NCBI GenBank assembly: GCA_023428465.1
Contig: JAEYXM010000027.1
Coordinates: 1-7,051 of the forward strand
DNA: 7,051 bases
Direction of reading: 5' to 3'
Source of the DNA: Actinomycetes bacterium
GTDB taxonomy: Bacteria > Actinomycetota > Actinomycetes > Actinomycetales > Cellulomonadaceae
A model generated the notes under the pieces. The model was not told the DNA's origin. It made no database searches and was given only the letters and a program-made list of their open reading frames with translations. The translations under genes and the position numbers were made by a program. Numbering within the stretch: position 1 is the stretch's first letter; every line of letters begins with the position of its first letter. Positions 1 to 5,429 of the stretch are shown here, piece by piece.

Positions 1-819
1 ATCGGCGACCCCAGCGTGCCGTCCGGCGTCCTCGAGCGTGGGCTGCTGCTGCGTCTGCGCTTTGCGCTCGACCACTACGTCAACCTCCGTCCGGGCAAGC
101 TGTTCCCCGGGGTGCGCTCGCCGCTCGCGACGCCCGGCGAGATCGACTTCGTCGTCGTCCGCGAGGGCACCGAGGGGCCGTACGTCGGCAACGGTGGTTC
201 CATTCGCACGGGCACCCCCCACGAGGTCGCCAACGAGGTGAGCGTCAACACCGCGTTCGGGATCGAGCGGGTCGTGCGCGACGCCTTCGCCCGCGCTCAG
301 GCGCGGCCCCGCAAGCACCTCACCCTCGTGCACAAGCACAACGTCCTCGTGCACGCCGGTGACCTGTGGCGCCGCACGGTCGAGGCCGTGAACGCCGAGT
401 TCCCGGACGTCACGACCGACTACCTGCACGTGGACGCGGCGACCATCTTCATGGTCACCAACCCGTCGCGGTTCGACGTGATCGTCACCGACAACCTGTT
501 CGGCGACATCCTCACCGACCTCGCGGGCGCCGTCGTCGGGGGCATCGGCCTCGCGGCGTCGGGCAACATCAACCCGGACCGCACCGCACCGTCGATGTTC
601 GAGCCGGTGCACGGCTCCGCACCGGACATCGCGGGCCAGGGCAAGGCCGACCCGACCGCCACGATCCTGTCGGTCGCCATGATGCTCGAGCACCTCGGGA
701 ACGGCGACGCGGCGGCCCGGGTCGAGGCGGCCGTCGCGGCGGACCTCGCTGCGCGCGGGGACCGAGTACGGTCGACGGCCGATGTGGGCTCGGAGATCGC
801 CGCACGCCTCCAGGGCTAG
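1..819 (+). CDS. leuB: 3-isopropylmalate dehydrogenase, 3' part (5' end outside window)
   Basis: This enzyme oxidatively decarboxylates 3-isopropylmalate with NAD+ in the cytoplasmic leucine pathway. The frame is open from base 1, so 272 C-terminal residues are seen; the family is about 350 long, so roughly 80 residues lie to the left. Visible landmarks, numbered from the first residue here, include the substrate-arginine segment LERGLLLRLR (11-20) and VVREGTEGPYVGNGG (52-66), which carries a conserved Arg and Tyr. The catalytic lysine is in HKHNV (K112). The metal aspartates are in YLHVDA (D145) and FGDILTD (D169, D173). The NAD-binding stretch EPVHGSAPDIAG is at 201-212. HKHNV has His where I expect Thr (HKTNV), a minor difference. 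A GTG at base 16 is internal and is not the start. An ilvE gene 81 bp downstream on the same strand fits a leucine/branched-chain operon. Identification is firm. Confidence 0.96.
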   Translation: MGDPSVPSGVLERGLLLRLRFALDHYVNLRPGKLFPGVRSPLATPGEIDFVVVREGTEGPYVGNGGSIRTGTPHEVANEVSVNTAFGIERVVRDAFARAQARPRKHLTLVHKHNVLVHAGDLWRRTVEAVNAEFPDVTTDYLHVDAATIFMVTNPSRFDVIVTDNLFGDILTDLAGAVVGGIGLAASGNINPDRTAPSMFEPVHGSAPDIAGQGKADPTATILSVAMMLEHLGNGDAAARVEAAVAADLAARGDRVRSTADVGSEIAARLQG

Positions 820-857
820 ACCCTCCCCGCCTCTCAGTCGGCCGTCACCTCGCGTCC

Positions 858-873
858 GACCGCTCACGCGGTC
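858..873 (+). promoter_or_regulatory. small stem-loop in the leuB-ilvE gap
   Basis: GACCGC (858-863) and GCGGTC (868-873) form a perfect 6-bp stem with a TCAC loop, 12 bases before the ribosome-site region of the next gene. There is no T-run, so it is not a convincing terminator. It could tune translation or attenuate read-through from leuB. I saw no clear promoter in the 81-bp gap, which suggests co-transcription with leuB. Confidence 0.3.
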
Positions 874-900
874 ATCCGCCCCGGTGAAGGGATCCCCGAC

Positions 901-2040
901 ATGAGCACGACCAGCACGACCTCCGCCAGCACTCGCCTGCCCGCCCCGGACCGGGCCGCACCCGCCTTCGCGCGCGAGCTCACGTCGACGCCCGTCGCGG
1001 CCGACGAGCGCGCGCGTCTGCTCGACGCGCCGGCCTTCGGGACGGTGTTCACCGACCACATGGCCCGGATCGACTGGACCGTCGACGGCGGCTGGGCGGG
1101 GCACCGCGTCGTCCCGCGCGGCCCCATCGCCCTCGACCCGGCGGCCGCCGTCCTGCACTACGGCCAGGAGATCTTCGAGGGCATGAAGGCGTACCGCCAC
1201 GCCGACGGTTCGGTGTGGGCGTTCCGCCCCGAGGCCAACGCGCGGCGCTTCCAGGCCTCGGCGCGCCGGATGGCGATGCCGGAGCTCCCGGTCGAGGACT
1301 ACCTCGCGTCCGTCGCGGCGCTGGTCTCCGTCGACGCCGCGTGGGTGCCGGACTCCGACGGGTCCAGCCTGTACCTGCGGCCGTTCATGTTCGCGTCGGA
1401 GGCGTTCCTCGGCGTGCGCCCGGCGCGGGGGATGACGTACCTCGTGATCGCCTCGCCCGTCGGGCCGTACTTCGCGGCCGGGCCGACGCCGGTGTCGATC
1501 TGGGTCGCGGAGGACCTGCGGCGCGCGGGGCCGGGCGGGACGGGCGCGGCCAAGTGCAGCGGGAACTACGCGGCGAGCCTTGCGTCGCAGGTGACCGCCT
1601 ACGCCCACGGCTGCGAGCAGGTGTGCTTCCTCGACGCGGCGACGGGCCGGAACCTTGAGGAACTCGGTGGGATGAACGTGGTCGTGGTCTTCGCGGACGG
1701 CCGCATCGCCACGCCGGCCCTCACCGGCTCGATCCTGGCGGGAATCACACGTGACTCGGTGCTGACCCTGCTGCGCGACGCCGGCCATGACGTCGCCGAG
1801 CGCGACGTGCCGCTGAGTGAGGTGCTCGATGGCATCCGCGCCGGCGTCGTCACCGAGGTCTTCGCGTGCGGGACCGGCGCGGCCGTCAGCCCGATCGGGC
1901 GGCTGGTGGGGGAGTCGTTCGACGAGACCGTGGCCGACGGGACGACCGGCCCCGTGACCGACGCCGTGCGCCGCGAGCTGACCGGGATCCAGTACGGACG
2001 GGTGCCCGACGCGCGCGGGTGGATGCACCGGCTCGTGTGA
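901..2040 (+). CDS. ilvE: branched-chain amino acid aminotransferase, upstream divergent copy
   Basis: This is a fold-type IV PLP aminotransferase of the BCAT family, which interconverts Val/Ile/Leu and their 2-oxo acids in the cytoplasm. At 379 residues it is slightly longer than its neighbour because of an extra Ser/Thr- and Ala/Pro-rich N-terminus. Motifs: VLHYGQEIFEGMKAYR (84-99), FRPEANARRF (108-117), SLYLRPFMFASEAFLG (156-171), the PLP lysine K218 in GTGAAKCSGNYAAS, EELGGMN (253-259) and TGSILAGITR (275-284). Relative to the usual KCGGNYAAS and GTAAVVTP it has KCSG (Ser220) and GTGAAVSP (324-331), both near the cofactor. All catalytic landmarks are present, so activity is expected, perhaps with altered substrate range (inference). 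The start ATG at 901 follows a GAAGGGA ribosome site eight bases upstream. A close paralog lies 112 bp downstream. The family is certain; which copy is the housekeeping IlvE is not. Confidence 0.93.
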   Translation: MSTTSTTSASTRLPAPDRAAPAFARELTSTPVAADERARLLDAPAFGTVFTDHMARIDWTVDGGWAGHRVVPRGPIALDPAAAVLHYGQEIFEGMKAYRHADGSVWAFRPEANARRFQASARRMAMPELPVEDYLASVAALVSVDAAWVPDSDGSSLYLRPFMFASEAFLGVRPARGMTYLVIASPVGPYFAAGPTPVSIWVAEDLRRAGPGGTGAAKCSGNYAASLASQVTAYAHGCEQVCFLDAATGRNLEELGGMNVVVVFADGRIATPALTGSILAGITRDSVLTLLRDAGHDVAERDVPLSEVLDGIRAGVVTEVFACGTGAAVSPIGRLVGESFDETVADGTTGPVTDAVRRELTGIQYGRVPDARGWMHRLV

Positions 2041-2120
2041 GCCTGCGAGGCGGCCGGACGGAAGGACCAGCCGCCGGACGCGGTCTCACCAGGCCGCGTC
2101 GGGCGCAGGTAACGTGAGCG

Positions 2121-2138
2121 CGGGGCGCCGAGGCCCCG
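2121..2138 (+). promoter_or_regulatory. stem-loop before the second ilvE ribosome site
   Basis: CGGGGC (2121-2126) pairs perfectly with GCCCCG (2133-2138) around a six-base loop, ending two bases before the GAGAGG ribosome site (2141-2146). It may limit ribosome access. The first ilvE copy also has a stem-loop before its ribosome site, though of different sequence. The 112-bp gap otherwise holds only a TAACGT -10-like word at 2110-2115 with no matching -35. Confidence 0.3.
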
Positions 2139-2152
2139 GTGAGAGGAACGAC

Positions 2153-3259
2153 ATGAGCACGCAGACCACCACGACGGCGGAGGCCTTCGAGCGCCGCCTC
2201 ACGCACGCCCCGCGCACGGAGGCCGAGCGCGCCGCCCTCGTCGCCGCACCGGTCTTCGGCACCGTCTTCACGGACCACATGGCGCACGTGACGTGGACGG
2301 CGGAGGGCGGCTGGCAGGACCGCCGCGTCGAGCCCTACGGGCCGATCCTCCTGGACCCCGCGGCCGCCGTCCTGCACTACGGGCAGGAGATCTTCGAGGG
2401 ACTCAAGGCGTACCGGCACGCGGACGGGTCGGTGTGGACGTTCCGGCCCTGGGCGAATGCCGCGCGGTTCGCCGCGTCGGCGCGGCGGCTCGCCCTCCCG
2501 GAGCTGCCCGCGGAGGACTTTCTCGGCTCGATCGAGGCGCTCGTGAGCGTGGACCTGGCCTGGGTGCCGGGTGCGGACGAGACGAGCCTGTACCTGCGGC
2601 CTTTCATGTTCGCGTCGGAGGCGTTCCTCGGGGTCCGGCCCTCGCGCGGCGTGGACTACCTGCTCATCGCCTCGCCTGTCGGGCCGTACTTCGCCGGGGG
2701 CGTGAAGCCCGTGTCGATCTGGGTGTCGGAGAACTGGAACCGGTCCGGCCCGGGCGGCACCGGGGCGGCCAAGTGCGGCGGCAACTACGCGGCCTCGCTG
2801 CTGCCCCAGCAGGAGGCGTACCAGCGGGGCTGTGAGCAGGTGTGCTTCCTCGACGCGGCCACGGGCACGCAGCTGGAGGAGCTGGGCGGCATGAACATCA
2901 TGCTGGTCCACGCCGACGGCCACGTGGAGACGCCCGCGCTGACGGGGTCGATCCTCGAGGGCGTCACGCGCTCGTCGATCATCACGCTGCTGCGCGAGGA
3001 GGGCCGCGAGGTGGTTGAGGGGACGATCCGGCTCGACGACCTGCGCGCCGACCTCGCCTCGGGCGAGGTCGTCGAGGTGTTCGCGTGCGGGACGGCGGCG
3101 GTCGTCACGCCCGTCGGGCGCCTGGCGGGGGAGGACTTCGACCTGACGGTCGGTGACGGGGCGACGGGCCCGGTGACCTCGGGCGTGCGCACCCGGCTGA
3201 CGGACATCCAGTACGGCCGGGCAGCGGACCCGCACGGGTGGATGTACCGCCTGGCCTGA
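2153..3259 (+). CDS. ilvE: branched-chain amino acid aminotransferase, canonical downstream copy
   Basis: This is a 368-residue BCAT-family PLP aminotransferase, catalysing the last transamination of Val, Ile and Leu synthesis (and the first of their degradation). It keeps the textbook actinobacterial motifs: VLHYGQEIFEGLKAYR (73-88), FRPWANAARF (97-106), SLYLRPFMFASEAFLG (145-160), the PLP lysine K207 in GTGAAKCGGNYAASL, EELGGMN (242-248), TGSILEGVTR (264-273) and ACGTAAVVTPVGR (311-323). An in-frame GTG at 2114 would add 13 residues (SAGRRGPGERND after the initiator) that are plainly leader. The ATG at 2153 sits six bases after GAGAGG and its MST start matches the paralog. Hand alignment with the upstream copy gives about 245 identities over 358 ungapped residues (68%). 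The motif conservation suggests that this is the housekeeping enzyme (inference). Confidence 0.95.
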   Translation: MSTQTTTTAEAFERRLTHAPRTEAERAALVAAPVFGTVFTDHMAHVTWTAEGGWQDRRVEPYGPILLDPAAAVLHYGQEIFEGLKAYRHADGSVWTFRPWANAARFAASARRLALPELPAEDFLGSIEALVSVDLAWVPGADETSLYLRPFMFASEAFLGVRPSRGVDYLLIASPVGPYFAGGVKPVSIWVSENWNRSGPGGTGAAKCGGNYAASLLPQQEAYQRGCEQVCFLDAATGTQLEELGGMNIMLVHADGHVETPALTGSILEGVTRSSIITLLREEGREVVEGTIRLDDLRADLASGEVVEVFACGTAAVVTPVGRLAGEDFDLTVGDGATGPVTSGVRTRLTDIQYGRAADPHGWMYRLA

Positions 3260-3301
3260 TCGTGATTGCCGTGACCGGTGTGGCGGCCGTCGGGCCTCGG
3301 T

Positions 3302-3324
3302 ATCGTGCGCGACGCGCGGACGAT
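3302..3324 (+). terminator. imperfect hairpin after the ilvE pair, possible terminator
   Basis: ATCGT-G-CGCG (3302-3311) faces CGCG-G-ACGAT (3315-3324) around a three-base loop, with one G/G mismatch. It lies 42 bases after the second ilvE stop. There is no T-tract, so it could equally be a weak terminator or an operator for the next gene. The rest of the 144-bp gap (3260-3403) shows no confident promoter. Confidence 0.3.
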
Positions 3325-3403
3325 GGCTCGGACGTGAGCCGGGTGACCGCGTAGGCGGGGGCGCGCACGGAGGGCCTCCGCCGCGACATGGGGGAGAACC
3401 TGG

Positions 3404-3637
3404 ATGAACAACCGTCGACGGGCCGCCGCGCTCGGATCGCTCGTGCTCACCGCCGCACTCACGCTCGGCATGGCCGCGCCCGCATCGGCGGGCGGTCTGT
3501 GGGAGCGCTTCGACACGCTCAAGGCGTGCGAGAAGGGCCGGAAGGTCGCCCTTGCGAACCCTTACTGGGATGTCGTCGGGACGTGCCAGAAGACCAAGCC
3601 GTCCAGCACGTACGCGCTCTACATGTACCACTACTGA
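3404..3637 (+). CDS. small secreted two-cysteine protein, family unrecognised
   Basis: This is a 77-residue product with a classical Sec signal peptide: MNNRRR charged start, hydrophobic core from about residue 7 to 24, and a signal-peptidase I site after APASA (cleavage predicted after A29). The mature protein would be about 48 residues, starting GGLWERF. It has exactly two cysteines (C42 and C61), suited to one disulphide, several Lys/Arg, and an aromatic tail YALYMYHY. The start ATG follows GGGGGAG (3390-3396) seven bases upstream, a strong ribosome site. A perfect hairpin follows the stop by 15 bases, so it looks like a self-contained transcription unit, separate from the ilvE genes 144 bp upstream. 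I do not recognise the family. A small extracellular factor, inhibitor or antimicrobial-type peptide are all possible, and nothing in the sequence decides between them. Confidence 0.8.
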   Translation: MNNRRRAAALGSLVLTAALTLGMAAPASAGGLWERFDTLKACEKGRKVALANPYWDVVGTCQKTKPSSTYALYMYHY

Positions 3638-3652
3638 CGAGTCGGGCTCCGA

Positions 3653-3687
3653 ACTGAGGCCGGCACGCTCAGCGTGCCGGCCTCAGT
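3653..3687. terminator. perfect palindromic terminator shared by convergent genes
   Basis: ACTGAGGCCGGCACGCT (3653-3669) and AGCGTGCCGGCCTCAGT (3671-3687) are exact reverse complements of 17 bases around a single C. In RNA this is a long GC-rich stem with a tiny loop. A weak T-containing tail (TCGTTTCC) follows on the + strand. It sits between the stop of the secreted peptide (3637) and the stop of the minus-strand lipoprotein (3745), so it can serve both directions. Confidence 0.85.
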
Positions 3688-3744
3688 CGTTTCCGTGGAG
3701 CGCCCGGCGCACCCGGGAACGCATCAGTCAGGCTGGCGCTGGGC

Positions 3745-4863
3745 TCACCAGCCGATGGCGGCGAAGCCGTCCGCGAGCTGGACGAGCGCCGACCCGTCCC
3801 ACCGGTAGAGCTGGGGGATCTCGGTATCGGGGTGGCTGACGACCACGAGGAGCTGGTTCCCACCGGGCTCCGCGGCGAGCGAGATCGCGATGCCATCGAG
3901 CGGGATCCGGCCGACCACCGAACCGTCGGTGACGTCGACGAGGGCGACCAGTCCGGCGGGCAGGTTCTCCTTCGGCCCGTCGCCGAAGGCGTAGGCCGCC
4001 GCGGCCGCCCACTGGTCTGCGGTGCCCTCTTCGGCGGGGACGGCAAGGGTGCCGGCGGCGGTGAAGGACGTCGTCCCGAACCAGTCGGCCTGGACGTCCC
4101 CGGTGTTGTCCGGGCCCACCCGGCGTGCGTCGCCGAGTGTCGGCGTCGTCGCCGGGTCCACCTCCCACAGCGCGGCCGCGGGGAACTCGTCGAACCACCC
4201 AAGGCCGACGACGATGCGCGCCGAGTCCGGCGTCCAGGTCGGCGGTGTGACAAGGCGCTCGCACTCGACGCACTCGGGGTCCGGGATCGAGGCGGTCACC
4301 TCGCCCGTCGTCAGGTCCATGACCGTGAGGCTGCGCTGGCTGAGTGTTTCCTTCCAGGGCGCGACCGAGTAGTAGGCGAGGAACCGTCCGTCGGGGCTGA
4401 CGGCGGGCGAGGTGGCGGTTGTGACCACGGTCTCGACGTCCACGGTCCCCTCGGGCTCGGACGGGGAGAGCGCGATGCGCTGGATGCTTCCCGGCCATTC
4501 GGGCCCGGCGTCGTCCTCCGAGTCGTACGCGTGGACGTACGCGTAGGCGCCGTCGGCGCTGATGGTGAGCGTCGAGCCCGTCCAGAGCGGGTCCGTAGCG
4601 ACCGACCGGATCACTGTGCCGTCGCTCGGCCGGAGCTCGACGAGCTCGCCGGAGGTGGTCAGGGCGTAGGCGTTCCGGAGCGCACCGTCGGCCGTCGGCT
4701 CCTGCGTGTCCGGCTCCGCCTGGGCCTGTGCTGCCTCGGGGATGGGCTCGTCCGCCGTCGCGGTGGCGCACCCTCCCAGGAGGGTCGTGACAGCGAGGAG
4801 GGCGAGCGCCAGGGCGGCGCCGAGCGGACTGCGGTGGATGCCCTGCGGGCGTGTTGCGTTCAT
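3745..4863 (-). CDS. lipoprotein with WD40/TolB-like beta-propeller character
   Basis: This is a 372-residue predicted lipoprotein anchored on the outer face of the membrane. The N-terminus MNATRPQGIHRSPLG is followed by a hydrophobic segment (14-29) and the lipobox LGGC, placing the lipidated cysteine at C32. A Pro/Glu/Ala-rich linker runs to about residue 60. The rest is a series of short beta-propeller blades with typical turns: TTSGELVELRPSDGTV (69-84), LTISADGAYAYVHAYD (99-114), SPAVSPDGRFLAYYS (152-166), LTVMDLTTGEVTASI (179-193), PTWTPDSARIVVGLGW (208-223), LVALVDVTDGSVVGRI (305-320) and QLYRWDGSALVQL (351-363). A CVEC pair sits at 198-201. The ATG at 4863 is preceded by AGGGGA six bases upstream. 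A TTG at 4905 would add 14 residues but would put the charged stretch HAGPLRRGTH before the signal peptide and lacks a good site, so I reject it. Ligand or partner is unknown. A scrap of a paralog lies directly upstream. Confidence 0.85.
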   Translation of the reverse strand: MNATRPQGIHRSPLGAALALALLAVTTLLGGCATATADEPIPEAAQAQAEPDTQEPTADGALRNAYALTTSGELVELRPSDGTVIRSVATDPLWTGSTLTISADGAYAYVHAYDSEDDAGPEWPGSIQRIALSPSEPEGTVDVETVVTTATSPAVSPDGRFLAYYSVAPWKETLSQRSLTVMDLTTGEVTASIPDPECVECERLVTPPTWTPDSARIVVGLGWFDEFPAAALWEVDPATTPTLGDARRVGPDNTGDVQADWFGTTSFTAAGTLAVPAEEGTADQWAAAAAYAFGDGPKENLPAGLVALVDVTDGSVVGRIPLDGIAISLAAEPGGNQLLVVVSHPDTEIPQLYRWDGSALVQLADGFAAIGW

Positions 4864-4975
4864 GTGAGTTCCCCTGCGGAGTGGGCCTGCGTGTCGTGGG
4901 GTCAACGGCGTGCGCGGCTGGTTCGTTGGGGGCCGGTCACACGAACGACTGGATCCCGGTCACGGGGTCGTCCGC

Positions 4976-5116
4976 TCACCACGCAACGGCGAGGAATCCG
5001 GTGACCAGGATCCGAGGCTCCGCGCCCTGGTCCCAGCGGTACAGCCCCTTGTCGGAGGCGTTCGCCGCGACGACGGCCCCGGCGGGTGAACCGGGGCTGC
5101 GGGTCGTGCGAGGTCG
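4976..5116 (-). pseudogene. C-terminal remnant of a paralogous propeller gene
   Basis: On the minus strand this frame reads VVAANASDKGLYRWDQGAEP and ends RILVTGFLAVAW-stop. The neighbouring lipoprotein ends QLYRWDGSALVQL then ADGFAAIGW-stop. LYRWD, the following GF and the terminal W are at almost the same distances (22 versus 21 residues from L to the end), and the DNA just before the two stops is also similar. The fragment has no ATG, GTG or TTG between the stop at 5117-5119 and its own stop at 4976-4978, so it cannot be translated independently. I infer a decayed tandem duplicate whose 5' part was lost. It is also possible that the similarity reflects only a common blade-closing motif. Bases 4864-4975, between it and the lipoprotein, hold only that gene's leader and no visible coding sequence. 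Confidence 0.6.
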
Positions 5117-5281
5117 TCAGGCGGAGATGGGCAGCGCCGTCGCGCGACGCGCCGTGGTGAGGTCGAGCTCGACCAGGACGGCGTTGCCGTCGTCGTCGAG
5201 CACCAGGACGGACCGGGCACCGCAGTCGCAGCAGTGCTCCGGCCAGCTGTCCTCGAACCAGACGCAGACGTGAGTGCTCAT
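5117..5281 (-). CDS. 54-residue cysteine-containing small protein, possible metal site
   Basis: The product starts MSTHVCVWFEDSWPEHCCDC and continues GARSVLVLDDDGNAVLVELD, 54 residues in all. Four cysteines (C6, C17, C18, C20) plus H16 make a CxxC knuckle (C17-C20) and a possible fourth ligand, suggesting a tiny zinc-ribbon-like fold, followed by two beta strands in an acidic DDDG hairpin. I recall small actinobacterial proteins of the pattern H-x-C-x-W ... P-x-H-C-x-x-C-G-A with a similar hairpin, but no family name, and could not search. The frame is open much further upstream (to 5461), but the added residues are low-complexity Gly/Pro/Ala. The ATG at 5281 is chosen because the conserved-looking sequence begins there; its ribosome site is weak (GGGAC). 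It is transcribed away from the immunity-like gene at 5430, sharing a 148-bp gap. Confidence 0.6.
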   Translation of the reverse strand: MSTHVCVWFEDSWPEHCCDCGARSVLVLDDDGNAVLVELDLTTARRATALPISA

Positions 5282-5295
5282 GTCCCGGACGGTAG

Positions 5296-5319
5296 CCCCG
5301 GCCTCCGACACGGCCGGGG
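5296..5319. repeat. inverted repeat in the divergent intergenic region
   Basis: CCCCGGCC (5296-5303) and GGCCGGGG (5312-5319) are perfect 8-bp arms with an 8-base spacer, 15 bases in front of the small Cys protein's start. A second, 6-bp pair, CCACCG/CGGTGG, lies at 5379-5399 closer to the plus-strand gene. Either could be an operator or leader hairpin; neither is accompanied by a recognisable promoter. In DNA this G+C-rich, short arms are expected fairly often. Confidence 0.3.
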
Positions 5320-5429
5320 AGCAGGGCCCGGCGTGGCGCATGTCGATCACGGAACACGCGCGCCTTCCGCCGCCACCGCCACCGTGGTCACGTCGGTGGG
5401 TCGGCGAGGGGTGGGCGAGGATGTCGGTC

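Noticed and set aside
2110..2115. TAACGT as a -10 promoter box for the second ilvE
   Set aside because: No TTGACN-like word is found at a workable distance upstream, and the word falls in a short gap where read-through from the first copy is sufficient.
1886..3631. A 581-residue minus-strand open frame across the second ilvE gene and the secreted peptide gene
   Set aside because: It is an Arg/Pro/Gly-rich shadow frame caused by high GC. The plus-strand genes here have recognisable motifs, ribosome sites and a signal peptide.
3404..3637. Secreted peptide as a lactococcin 972-type bacteriocin
   Set aside because: Only size, export signal and an aromatic C-terminus are shared. The mature sequence has two cysteines and no recognisable family motif.
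4877..4905. TTGACC (minus strand, 4900-4905) as a -35 box for the lipoprotein gene
   Set aside because: At 17 bp the would-be -10 is ACTCCG, which does not resemble TANNNT and overlaps the ribosome-site region.
4933..4963. Direct repeat CCGGTCAC at 4933-4940 and 4956-4963 as an operator pair
   Set aside because: The same or near-identical words (GTGACCGG and variants) occur elsewhere in the window, for example at 3271, so chance in high-GC DNA is a sufficient explanation.
3832..5004. A 390-residue plus-strand open frame opposite the lipoprotein gene
   Set aside because: It is Arg/Gly/Asp-rich low-complexity shadow. The minus strand has a lipobox, propeller repeats and a good ribosome site.
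5274..5429. N-terminal extension of the immunity-like protein back to a start at 5274
   Set aside because: The added residues are Pro-rich and irregular, overlap the divergent small gene, and the two ATGs at 5421 and 5430 both have suitable ribosome sites.
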